A DNA stretch of 64,000 nt from NCBI RefSeq assembly GCF_017254845.1, contig NZ_JAFKCU010000004.1:1-64000 (forward strand). Reading direction: 5' to 3'. Shown piece by piece: positions 17,770 through 26,216 of this stretch. The position numbers and the translations under genes are program-made. The stretch is from Algoriphagus pacificus (lineage in GTDB: Bacteria; Bacteroidota; Bacteroidia; Cytophagales; Cyclobacteriaceae). The first letter of the stretch is position 1. The number at the start of each line of letters is the position of its first letter. Under the pieces are notes generated by a model, which did no database searches, had not been told where the DNA came from, and saw nothing but the letters and a program-made list of their open reading frames with translations.

Positions 17770-18678
17770 ATGCGTCAATCCAAGATATTTGCCCATTTGC
17801 AGCTGACCAGACCGGCAAATGTAGTCACTGCAATTGCTGATATTTTAGCCGGTTTTGCGATTGCTGGAATAGGGATTTATTTGACCTCCTTTTCCAATCA
17901 GGATGCATATTTAATTGATCTTGCCTGGCTGGTTTTGGCCACAATTGGATTGTATGCTGGAGGAGTCGCATTCAACGATGTTTTTGATGCAGATCTGGAT
18001 TCTGTGGAGAGGCCAGAAAGACCGATTCCCAGTGGAAGAGCTACAGTAAAAAGTGCGGCAATCATGGCTTTTTTACTGCTTTTGATGGGAGTCATTGCTG
18101 CTTATCAGGTTTCCATGACTTCAGCTTTAATTGCTTTTGCAGTAGCTCTATGTGCTGTAATTTATGATTACTGGGGAAAACATCAGAATTTTTTAGGTCC
18201 CATCAATATGGGCTTGTGCCGAGCCGGCAATTTATTGCTTGGAGTAAGTGTTGTTCCCGATCTAGTTGAAAAATTTGCTTTTATGGGCTTGATCCCATTG
18301 GTTTTTGTGGCAGCAATCACCATGATCAGTAGTGGAGAAGTACATGGAAAAAATAAAAAGGCCCTTTACGGTGGTTTGGGAATGTATCTCATCATCATTG
18401 CCGCTATTGTCATTTTAGCCTTTACAATAGGAGGAAAACCTCTGGAAGTAATTCCATTTGTAGCTTTATTCGCCTACATGATATTCCCTCCATTGGTCAA
18501 AGCCATTCAAAAGCAAGAACCCAAATTGATAGGAAAAGCCGTAAAAGCAGCTGTTATTTCCCTGATTATATTAAATGCCTCACTGTCTGCTGCCTTTGCA
18601 GGATGGCTGTATGGCGTCCTTGTGTTAATCTTGTTGCCAATTTCTCTTTGGCTTGCCAGAAAATTTGCTGTTACCTGA
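17770..18678 (+). CDS. eboC: UbiA-like membrane prenyltransferase EboC
   Basis: A 302-residue membrane protein with about eight or nine hydrophobic segments. It carries the first UbiA aspartate motif NDVFDADLD at residues 69-77, followed by SVERPERPIPSGR. The second canonical aspartate motif, D-x-x-x-D before a K/T-rich loop, is not evident; its place is taken by SSGEVHGKNKKALYGG with Glu190. UbiA enzymes attach isoprenoid chains to aromatic or polyol acceptors using Mg-diphosphate. The ebo context suggests prenylation of a small cyclic acceptor. A second, canonical UbiA protein in this window (41420-42292) retains both motifs, which makes the difference meaningful. Confidence 0.9.
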   Translation: MRQSKIFAHLQLTRPANVVTAIADILAGFAIAGIGIYLTSFSNQDAYLIDLAWLVLATIGLYAGGVAFNDVFDADLDSVERPERPIPSGRATVKSAAIMAFLLLLMGVIAAYQVSMTSALIAFAVALCAVIYDYWGKHQNFLGPINMGLCRAGNLLLGVSVVPDLVEKFAFMGLIPLVFVAAITMISSGEVHGKNKKALYGGLGMYLIIIAAIVILAFTIGGKPLEVIPFVALFAYMIFPPLVKAIQKQEPKLIGKAVKAAVISLIILNASLSAAFAGWLYGVLVLILLPISLWLARKFAVT

Positions 18679-18720
18679 AATTTTCCAATTAGGAAAACTA
18701 TAAATTGCACGCTGAAAAGA

Positions 18721-18740
18721 ACCTTTTGCCCCTGTTTTAG
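18721..18740 (+). promoter_or_regulatory. Putative internal promoter upstream of eboD
   Basis: ACCTTTTGCCCCTGTTTTAG repeats the box in front of eboA, with TTGCCCCTGTTT identical at 18726-18737. It resembles a Bacteroidota -7 TTTG box followed by the initiation region, and lies 12 bases before the eboD ATG, in the longest gap inside the cluster (74 bases). Confidence 0.45.
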
Positions 18741-18752
18741 ATTGAGTAATTG

Positions 18753-19904
18753 ATGAAAAGAGTTATCGAACAATCATTTTCTGTACCCTATACCTATCCG
18801 GTAATATTCTCTGAAAATATATTTGACGCGGCAGAAGAAAGCTTGGCCAAGTTGCTGGATAATGGCAAAGGAGGTAAAGCATATTTTGTTGTAGACAGTG
18901 GCGTGGCTGATACTCATCCCGAGCTGATCGATCAGATAAAAACTTATGCAGCTGCACATGCTTCCAAGTTCAAGCTTTGTGCAGAACCATTGATTGTGCC
19001 AGGCGGAGAAGCTTCCAAAAATGATCCTCAATTCTATGAGAAAGTTGTAGAAGCGACCCATTTATATGGGATCGATAGACACTCTTACATCGTAGCAATC
19101 GGTGGAGGAGCTGTATTGGATATGGTTGGCTTTGCAGCAGCTGTTTCCCATAGAGGAATCAGACTAGTGAGAATTCCTACCACGGTTCTTTCTCAAAATG
19201 ACTCTGCTGTAGGTGTGAAAAATGGAATTAATTCTTTTGGTAAGAAAAATTACCTAGGCACGTTTGCTCCACCCTATGCAGTATTGAATGATTTTAATTT
19301 TCTTCTGACTTTGGATGATCGCGATTGGAGATCCGGAATTTCAGAAGCTATAAAAGTTGCCTTGATTAAAGATCTGGATTTCTTCGAATGGATCGAAGCA
19401 AATGCCAGTGCTTTGGCAGCAAGGGAAATGGCGCCCATGCAAGAGTTGATTGTCAGATGTGCACAGATGCATTTGGACCATATTGCAGGAAGAGATCCTT
19501 TTGAGATGGGTTCTTCTCGACCACTGGATTTTGGTCATTGGGCAGCACATAAAATGGAACATCTTAGCAAGTATCAAATCCGACATGGCGAGGCTGTTGC
19601 GATGGGGATTGCGCTGGATTCCACTTACTCATTCCTAAAAGGCATGATTACAGAATCGGAACTAGATCGCATTATTTCTGTCATAGCGTCTTTAGGATTC
19701 CAATTATACCATGAAGTATTGTCTGGAGAAATGCTCTTTAAGGGATTAGAAGAGTTTCGCGAGCATTTGGGCGGACAATTGACTATTATGCTTTTGACTA
19801 AATTGGGAGTAGGCCAGGAAGTTCATGAGATGGATCAAACGCTAATCCTTGCGGCGGTGGAAAAATTAAAAGCTTTCCAAGCAGATCGGTTGATTGCCAA
19901 TTGA
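18753..19904 (+). CDS. eboD: 3-dehydroquinate synthase-like protein EboD
   Basis: A 383-residue member of the dehydroquinate synthase/sugar-phosphate cyclase superfamily, starting at ATG 18753. NAD-binding and catalytic motifs are YIVAIGGGAVLDMVGFAAA and RIPTTVLSQNDSAVGVKNGIN. The zinc triad is visible as Glu198 (SGISEAIKVALI), His262 (LDFGHWAAHKME) and His278 (IRHGEAVAMG). The family cyclises a sugar phosphate to a cyclitol ketone. The sequence around the second zinc ligand differs from AroB-type enzymes (LNFGHT), and the gene is embedded between eboC and eboE, so a dedicated role in ebo metabolite formation is more likely than shikimate synthesis. It has its own promoter-like box. Confidence 0.9.
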   Translation: MKRVIEQSFSVPYTYPVIFSENIFDAAEESLAKLLDNGKGGKAYFVVDSGVADTHPELIDQIKTYAAAHASKFKLCAEPLIVPGGEASKNDPQFYEKVVEATHLYGIDRHSYIVAIGGGAVLDMVGFAAAVSHRGIRLVRIPTTVLSQNDSAVGVKNGINSFGKKNYLGTFAPPYAVLNDFNFLLTLDDRDWRSGISEAIKVALIKDLDFFEWIEANASALAAREMAPMQELIVRCAQMHLDHIAGRDPFEMGSSRPLDFGHWAAHKMEHLSKYQIRHGEAVAMGIALDSTYSFLKGMITESELDRIISVIASLGFQLYHEVLSGEMLFKGLEEFREHLGGQLTIMLLTKLGVGQEVHEMDQTLILAAVEKLKAFQADRLIAN

Positions 19905-19939
19905 TTTAGCCCTTTATTCCTAAAAATTTATTCTTGATT

Positions 19940-21154
19940 ATGTTAATAGAAGGAAAACACCTGTCTTATTGTACCAATATTCACCCGGGAGAAAGCTGGA
20001 AGGAAACCTTCGAAAACCTCAAAAAATACATTCCCCAAATCAAATCCGACTTAGCTCCAGATCAGGCTTTCGGAATTGGATTAAGACTTTCTAATGAAGC
20101 TAGCCTTGTTCTAGCTCAGCCAGAAGAGCTTACGGCTTTTAAAAGCTGGTTGAAAGAGCAAAATGCCTATGTTTTTACCATGAATGGTTTCCCTTACGGG
20201 GGCTTTCATGGGCAGGTAGTCAAAGATGATGTTCATACACCCGACTGGACAACCAAAGAAAGAAGAGATTACACCATTAGACTTTTTGAAATACTTGCGG
20301 AATTGCTTCCTGATCAAATAGAAGGAGGGATTTCTACCTCTCCTTTGTCTTATAGATTTTGGTTTTCTGCCCAGAATGAATTGGATCGAGCGATTACCAA
20401 ATCCACTACTCACCTTGTTCAGGTAGTGGCTAAATTGATTGAGATCAAGCAAAAAACCGGTAAAACCCTGCATTTGGACATTGAACCGGAACCAGATGGG
20501 ATTCTAGAAAATACAGCAGAAATGTTGGCTTTTTTCAAAGACTGGTTGCTTCCGATGGGAACCAGAGATTTGATGGATACGCTTCAAATGAGCAAGGAGG
20601 ATGCAGAAAAGGCAATCAAAGAACATATCAGGCTTTGTTATGATGTTTGCCATTTTGCCTTGGTTTATGAGAAACCTAAAGATGTTTTTCAAGCTATGGA
20701 TGCGGCAGGTATTAAAATCGGAAAGATCCAGATTTCGGCAGCATTGAAATTGAAATTACCCAAGGGTTTGGAAGAACGGAATGCAATCAAAGATACGCTA
20801 CTTCCTTTTGCGGAGTCTACATACCTTCATCAGGTAATCGGAAGAAATTCCGAAGGTCAACTCGAATCATTCCGAGATTTGGATCAGGCTTTGAAACAAT
20901 TGGAAAGCACAGAACTGGAAGAATGGAGAATCCATTTCCACGTTCCGGTATTCTTGTCTGATTATGGGAAAGTTGCTTCGACTCAGTCTGATATTTTGGA
21001 GGTACTAACCTATCTCAAAACCAATCAGGTTACCGATCACTTGGAAGTAGAAACATATACTTGGGATGTCCTTCCAGAAGGGATGACTATGGATATTCAA
21101 AGTTCCATTATTCGTGAGCTTTCTTGGGTTACTGAAAACATGAAGCAATCATGA
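19940..21154 (+). CDS. eboE: Metabolite traffic protein EboE (TIM-barrel-like)
   Basis: A 404-residue soluble protein starting at ATG 19940 (MLIEGKHLSYCTNIHPGESW), 35 bases after eboD. Conserved landmarks are LSYCTNIHPGESW, GFPYGGFHG, HLDIEPEPDGILENT, LCYDVCHFALVYE, KIQISAAL and IHFHVPVFLSDYG, with metal-type His, Glu and Asp residues arranged like xylose-isomerase-type TIM barrels. The family is the one named metabolite traffic protein EboE. No signal peptide or membrane span is present, so despite its name it should act in the cytoplasm. Its stop codon overlaps the eboF start by four bases (ATGA), indicating translational coupling. Confidence 0.9.
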   Translation: MLIEGKHLSYCTNIHPGESWKETFENLKKYIPQIKSDLAPDQAFGIGLRLSNEASLVLAQPEELTAFKSWLKEQNAYVFTMNGFPYGGFHGQVVKDDVHTPDWTTKERRDYTIRLFEILAELLPDQIEGGISTSPLSYRFWFSAQNELDRAITKSTTHLVQVVAKLIEIKQKTGKTLHLDIEPEPDGILENTAEMLAFFKDWLLPMGTRDLMDTLQMSKEDAEKAIKEHIRLCYDVCHFALVYEKPKDVFQAMDAAGIKIGKIQISAALKLKLPKGLEERNAIKDTLLPFAESTYLHQVIGRNSEGQLESFRDLDQALKQLESTELEEWRIHFHVPVFLSDYGKVASTQSDILEVLTYLKTNQVTDHLEVETYTWDVLPEGMTMDIQSSIIRELSWVTENMKQS

Positions 21155-22524
21155 AAAAAACCGTTGTCATTGATGTGGTGGCATTGTCTCAGCGATTGAT
21201 CGGTGAGCATACACCCTTTTTGAAAAAATGGACTTCAAAAACCCATCAGGCTACAATCAATCCTGTTTTACCTGCTGTTACTACATCGGCTCAAACGACA
21301 TATTTGACTGGGAAGTGGCCAACTGATCATGGAATCGTAGGAAATGGTTGGTACTTCGAGGATGAGTGTGAAATCAAATTCTGGAGACAATCCAATAAGC
21401 TGGTTCAGGCTAAAAACATCTGGGATCTTGCCAAAGAGAGAAATCCAGATTTCACCGTATCCAATATGTTTTGGTGGTACAACATGTATTCCACTGCAGA
21501 TTTTCAGGTTACTCCTAGGCCACTTTATCCATCTGATGGAAGGAAGTTGCCGGACTGTCATACGCATCCTATGGAAATGCGTGACAGACTTCAGCAGGAG
21601 CTTGGTCAGTTTCCATTGTTTTCTTTTTGGGGACCAAATACAAGTATAAAATCCACTCAATGGATCGCTGATGCTTCAAAGAAAGTCGATGAATGGAAGA
21701 ATCCGACTTTGACTTTTATCTATCTTCCTCACCTTGATTATGGACTTCAAAAATATGGGATTGATTTTTCTAAAATCTCTAAAGATTTGAATGAAATCGA
21801 TGCGGTTTGTGAGGATCTGATTACCTATTATGAAAAGAAAGGAGCAGAAGTGATTTTGCTTTCTGAATATGGAATTACATCGGTGAATAATCCGGTGCAT
21901 TTGAACCGTATTTTTAGAAATGCGGGTCTGATTCAAGTGAAGAATGAATTGGGGCTTGAAACATTGGACGCAGGCACTAGCCGAGCTTTTGCAGTAGTTG
22001 ATCATCAATTGGCTCACATACATGTAAAGGATAAAAGTGATCTGCCATTGGTAAGGAAATTACTGGAAGAGACGCCCGGAGTTGAGCTAATTCTAGACGA
22101 GGAAGGAAAAAAGCAATATCATTTAGATCATGATCGCTCCGGGGATTTGGTCGTTGTGGCAGACAAAGATTCTTGGTTTACCTATTATTTCTGGTTGGAT
22201 GATGCAAAAGCGCCAGATTATGCAAGATGTGTTGCGATCCACCAAAAGCCAGGATATGACCCTGTAGAGTTGTTTCTAAATCCTTCGATAAAACTACCAT
22301 TGGTTAAAGTTGGTCTAAAGGTTCTTAAAAAGAAATTGGGCTTCCGTTACTTGATGGATGTTATTCCACTGGATGCTAACTTGGTAAAAGGAGCGCATGG
22401 AAGAATCCCAGAAGACCGCCTAGATCATCCAGTTTTCTATTCAGGGGATAAAAGTTTGACTTCAGAAAGTCAAATAGATCCAACAGCAATTCAAAGCCTG
22501 ATTCTTAAAAAAGTATTTGGTTAA
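21151..22524 (+). CDS. eboF: Alkaline phosphatase/NPP-superfamily protein EboF
   Basis: A 457-residue protein of the nucleotide pyrophosphatase/phosphodiesterase superfamily. Asp8 (VVIDVV), the Thr-rich nucleophile loop PAVTTSAQTTYLTG (about 41-54), Asp196 (LPHLDYGLQKYG) and His364 (AIHQKPGYDP) match the fold. Several usual metal ligands appear changed: the His four residues after Asp196 is Gln200, and the D-H pair of the vsDHG motif reads SEYG (Glu239, Tyr240). There is no signal peptide, so it is probably cytoplasmic unlike most NPPs. It is the last ebo gene, coupled to eboE by a four-base overlap and followed by a strong terminator. Confidence 0.88.
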   Translation: MKKTVVIDVVALSQRLIGEHTPFLKKWTSKTHQATINPVLPAVTTSAQTTYLTGKWPTDHGIVGNGWYFEDECEIKFWRQSNKLVQAKNIWDLAKERNPDFTVSNMFWWYNMYSTADFQVTPRPLYPSDGRKLPDCHTHPMEMRDRLQQELGQFPLFSFWGPNTSIKSTQWIADASKKVDEWKNPTLTFIYLPHLDYGLQKYGIDFSKISKDLNEIDAVCEDLITYYEKKGAEVILLSEYGITSVNNPVHLNRIFRNAGLIQVKNELGLETLDAGTSRAFAVVDHQLAHIHVKDKSDLPLVRKLLEETPGVELILDEEGKKQYHLDHDRSGDLVVVADKDSWFTYYFWLDDAKAPDYARCVAIHQKPGYDPVELFLNPSIKLPLVKVGLKVLKKKLGFRYLMDVIPLDANLVKGAHGRIPEDRLDHPVFYSGDKSLTSESQIDPTAIQSLILKKVFG

Positions 22525-22574
22525 TCATCTTCCGATTCAATCTAGCAATTTCCGAAAATCAATTTTTGCCCAAG

Positions 22575-22609
22575 AAAAAAGCCATCCCCTAACAGAGGAT
22601 GGCTTTTTT
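22575..22609. terminator. Bidirectional terminator between eboF and the convergent ThuA gene
   Basis: AAAAAAGCCATCC (22575-22587) pairs with GGATGGCTTTTTT (22597-22609) around a 9-base loop. The A-run and T-run make it active on both strands. Confidence 0.92.
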
Positions 22610-22628
22610 ATGGTTATAAGGTTGGTTA

Positions 22629-25600
22629 TTATTTTGAATTGAAAGTAATACCAGAGATAATAAAGGTTCCGGCACCACCGTCATTTTTAGGCTTTGTAAT
22701 CACAAACAACTTATGGAGTTTACCATCCGCGTTTCCAGTAACTGGAATCGTAAAAGGTCCAAAATTTGGAGCTCCTTCTGGTCCGCTTGATGGTTTCTGA
22801 GCAAATGTTGTGGATCCAACCAATTCACCTGTTGGTGAATCTAGTCTAAGTTCGAAGTCATATTCGTCTCCTAAGCTTCCCATCGTTACCGCAATAGCTG
22901 TCACAGAACCAATACCTGTCAGATCAACATTATCAATTGAGAAAGAAGCTTCATTTTTAGGGACCATCACAAGGTTGTTTCCATCATAGCTCATGCTGCT
23001 ATATCCACCAGCATAATCACCGGTATTAGCCATGTCAATGGTATTGCTTCTCAGCAATAGGGTTGTAGAACCAGTCAATGGTTTTACATTTTCTCCCCCC
23101 TGATCGGTGTAAGAAGCATTTAGCATCAAAACACCTGAAGAAGTCGGCGTTTTACCTGCAGTTGCATCCACTGTACCAGATGCAGGTAGAGATGGAGTAG
23201 TTACTTGATCCAAAGAAAGGATGTAAGCAACCAAAGCATTCAGTTCAGAATCTTTCAATTCAGGATTAGCAGGCATAGCGACTTCACCCCAAACTCCTCC
23301 GCCACCATTTTTGATTTTGTTTTTCAGGTAATCAATATCTCTTTGATTGTATTTCTTCGCTACGTCCACGTATGCAGGACCAACTGATGCTTCCTCCTCT
23401 TTGTGACAAGTTTTACAAGTCAAGGTCGTGAATAAGGATTTACCCATCATGGCTTCGGTCATTACTTTGTGACCCATGTTAGATTCGGCCTGATCCAAAC
23501 CTTCGATATAGTCTGCAGAAACGTACAAAGTACTCATGTCAGTAGCTGCTTCAGGATTGTCTGCATCTTCTACAGAAACATTGTAGGCTACTTTTTTACC
23601 AGGGAAATAGAAGGACTGATTTCCATCAATTGAAATGCTAACGGTTGGAGCAATATTTCCAGAGTAAACACTTTCAATTCCACTGGTTCCAGTTAATCCA
23701 TCAGGATCTTTAGCAGTTACTTTAACCTCATATTCTCCAATTGTATTGAAGGTATGGGTCAAAGAAGGAACATCCGTGGTTTTAGTCTCACCGTTTCCTA
23801 GATCCCATGAATAAGTCAAAGCATCGTTTTCAGGGTCAGAAGAACTTGCAGTAAATGTCACCGTCAATGGATTCGAGCCAGAGGTTTTATCTGCTGAAAT
23901 ATCAGTAACTACAGGAGCTCTATTTCCACCATTGAAATCAATTCTGAATAAACCAGAATCAGGATTCTTGGAAAACCAGCCATTTCCATACTCCAAAATG
24001 TAAATTCTGCCATCAGGACCCATTTCCATGTCTATCATGGCATTGAATTTTGTGCTTGGCATAAACGGCTCCATCTTATCGAAATCACCGTTTTCTTTCA
24101 TTGTTACCACTTTGATCCAGCCTCTGATCCAATCATAGATAAAGATTTTTCCATCGAAATAATCAGGGAATTTGGTGTCTGCAGTATACATGTCAGAATA
24201 ATACACAGGACCTGCCATGGCATTTCTACCACCTGATCCTACTTGTGGGAATTCCTTGGACTCGCCATAAGGATACCAGATAAATGCTGGAGCAAGTTCA
24301 GGAAGCTGGGTAATACCGGTGTTGTTTACAGAGGTGTTTTTCGGTCCTTTCGGATCAAATGCATCTCCAACCTCACCAGTCTCATAATTATATTCACGGT
24401 ATGGATAGTTATTTCCTACAGCAAATGGCCATCCGAAGTTTCCAGCTTTTCTAGCTTGGTTTAATTCATCATATCCACGAGGTCCTCTTGTCTCCATGCT
24501 ATCAGCTCTGGCATCAGGACCAACTTCACCCCAATACAAGAAACCATTTTTCTGATCAATGGATATTCTGTATGGGTTTCTATTTCCTTGTACATAAATT
24601 TCAGGTCTGGTTCCCTCAGTTCCAACAGGATATAAGTTGCCTTCCGGAATGTCATAAGAACCGTCTTCATTTACTTTGATTCTAAGGATTTTACCTCTTA
24701 GGTCATTTGCATTACCTGAAGATCTTCTTGCATCGTATTGCTCGTAGCCTGATCTCTGATCCAATGGAGCATAACCATTGTTTTTGTATGGGGAATCAAA
24801 CTGGTTGAAAGGAGTAGAGTTGTCACCTAATGAAAGGTACAAGTTTCCATCTTTGTCAAAAGCAATGGAACCTCCAGTATGGCAGCAAATGTCTCTATCG
24901 GAATGAACGTCCAAAATGACTACTTCAGAACCCATGTCCCAAGTATCATTCTTAAAAGTAAATCTTGAAAGTCTGTTGATTTCCTCATCACCTGCAGGCG
25001 CGTAGTAAACAAACACGTATCCATTTTCTGCATAATTCGGATCTTTTTGGATACCCATCAAACCCTCTTCTGCATTTACGCCTTTTACTTCAGTTTTCCA
25101 GTAAACATCCAATTTAGCAACCTCTTTCAACTCCTCAGTTTCGTTGTCAAAGAATAGGATTTCACCTCTTCTTTGTGCCACAAGGATATCCAGATTTGGA
25201 AGAATTGTCATTTCTGTAGGCTCGGTGAAAGCAGCATATGCCAAAGGAGTTTTGGTAAATCTGTTTTCTTCCGGTACGCGCTTGCTTTTTGCTTTTGAAT
25301 AATCCAGTTCTAGATTATCACCAATTGCATATTTAATACCTTCTAAAAGGTGTTTTAAGTAAAGCTCTTCAGTATAAGATTCATTGGTATGTCCTCCACC
25401 TGTATAAAAGGCTCTTCCTCCATCATAGTCATGATACCAAGCGATTGGATGCTCACCCATGTCAAAACCACCCTTGTAGGAGTTTTCATCAAGTTCTAAA
25501 AGCACATTTACATCAGGGTTCATGTTTTTGTAGCTGTACCATTCATCTGTTCTAGCCCATGGACTTGGTAAAAATGAAGTAGCTGGATTGTTCTTATCCA

Positions 25601-26075
25601 CTACAGTGATTTCTCCTGGCTGAACATTTGGGTTAGGATCATTTATGCCTGGGTGATCGGTGAAATAACCACCAACAAGGCGGCCATACCAGCCCCAATC
25701 ATATTCTGTATCTGCAGCTGCATGGACTCCGACAAAGCCACCGCCAGATTGAATGTATCTTTCAAAATCAGCCTCTTGGTAATTGTCAAGGACATCGCCA
25801 GTGGTGCTCAAGAAAATTACAGCTGAATACTGAGCCAAATTCTCTTCGTTGATTTTGTCAGATTGTGTTGTTGTGTCAACTAGGAATCCGTTTTCGGATC
25901 CTAATTTTTGAATAGCTGCTATGCCATTCGGAATGGATTCATGGTGAAAACCTGCTGTTTTACTGAAGATAAGTACTTTTGGTTCTCCAGAGCGTTTGTT
26001 CTTACAGCTCCAGGTGCCTAAACTTACCAACACAGCTAATACTAGCAGGGTACGTAGGTTTTTCGGGAAATTCAT
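22629..26075 (-). CDS. Multidomain lipoprotein: ThuA, PQQ-type sugar dehydrogenase propeller, PKD, cytochrome c, CBM-like domain
   Basis: A 1148-residue mosaic with an exported N terminus ending in a lipoprotein-like TWSC (Cys24). Domains in order: ThuA/trehalose-utilisation-like glutaminase-fold (about 33-250; KVLIFSKTAGFHHESIP, GGGHTNESYTEE); glucose/sorbosone dehydrogenase propeller (about 265-715; GLMGIQKDPNYAENGYVFVYY, GGSIAFDKDGNLYLSLGDN, PDGRIYILEYG); PKD domain (about 720-800; TYSWDLGNGE); cytochrome c with heme site CKTCHKE near residue 886; and a C-terminal carbohydrate-binding-like beta domain (about 950-1148). It likely oxidises a sugar outside the cytoplasm and transfers electrons to the attached heme. 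It stands alone between two terminated units. Confidence 0.88.
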   Translation of the reverse strand: MNFPKNLRTLLVLAVLVSLGTWSCKNKRSGEPKVLIFSKTAGFHHESIPNGIAAIQKLGSENGFLVDTTTQSDKINEENLAQYSAVIFLSTTGDVLDNYQEADFERYIQSGGGFVGVHAAADTEYDWGWYGRLVGGYFTDHPGINDPNPNVQPGEITVVDKNNPATSFLPSPWARTDEWYSYKNMNPDVNVLLELDENSYKGGFDMGEHPIAWYHDYDGGRAFYTGGGHTNESYTEELYLKHLLEGIKYAIGDNLELDYSKAKSKRVPEENRFTKTPLAYAAFTEPTEMTILPNLDILVAQRRGEILFFDNETEELKEVAKLDVYWKTEVKGVNAEEGLMGIQKDPNYAENGYVFVYYAPAGDEEINRLSRFTFKNDTWDMGSEVVILDVHSDRDICCHTGGSIAFDKDGNLYLSLGDNSTPFNQFDSPYKNNGYAPLDQRSGYEQYDARRSSGNANDLRGKILRIKVNEDGSYDIPEGNLYPVGTEGTRPEIYVQGNRNPYRISIDQKNGFLYWGEVGPDARADSMETRGPRGYDELNQARKAGNFGWPFAVGNNYPYREYNYETGEVGDAFDPKGPKNTSVNNTGITQLPELAPAFIWYPYGESKEFPQVGSGGRNAMAGPVYYSDMYTADTKFPDYFDGKIFIYDWIRGWIKVVTMKENGDFDKMEPFMPSTKFNAMIDMEMGPDGRIYILEYGNGWFSKNPDSGLFRIDFNGGNRAPVVTDISADKTSGSNPLTVTFTASSSDPENDALTYSWDLGNGETKTTDVPSLTHTFNTIGEYEVKVTAKDPDGLTGTSGIESVYSGNIAPTVSISIDGNQSFYFPGKKVAYNVSVEDADNPEAATDMSTLYVSADYIEGLDQAESNMGHKVMTEAMMGKSLFTTLTCKTCHKEEEASVGPAYVDVAKKYNQRDIDYLKNKIKNGGGGVWGEVAMPANPELKDSELNALVAYILSLDQVTTPSLPASGTVDATAGKTPTSSGVLMLNASYTDQGGENVKPLTGSTTLLLRSNTIDMANTGDYAGGYSSMSYDGNNLVMVPKNEASFSIDNVDLTGIGSVTAIAVTMGSLGDEYDFELRLDSPTGELVGSTTFAQKPSSGPEGAPNFGPFTIPVTGNADGKLHKLFVITKPKNDGGAGTFIISGITFNSK

Positions 26076-26216
26076 ATTATCAAATTTTCGGAAATTAGGG
26101 AATTATCGATAAAATCGACATCAAATAACCAAAATTCAACTGACAATACAGGAAGAAAGTTTAATTATTTCTTTTTGAAACAATAGATTTCTGATACTTC
26201 CCTAAAAAAACTTTGA

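Noticed and set aside
18753-19904. Annotation of this gene as aroB (shikimate pathway)
   Set aside because: It has the fold and zinc triad, but its position inside an intact ebo cluster and the altered sequence around the second ligand fit EboD better.
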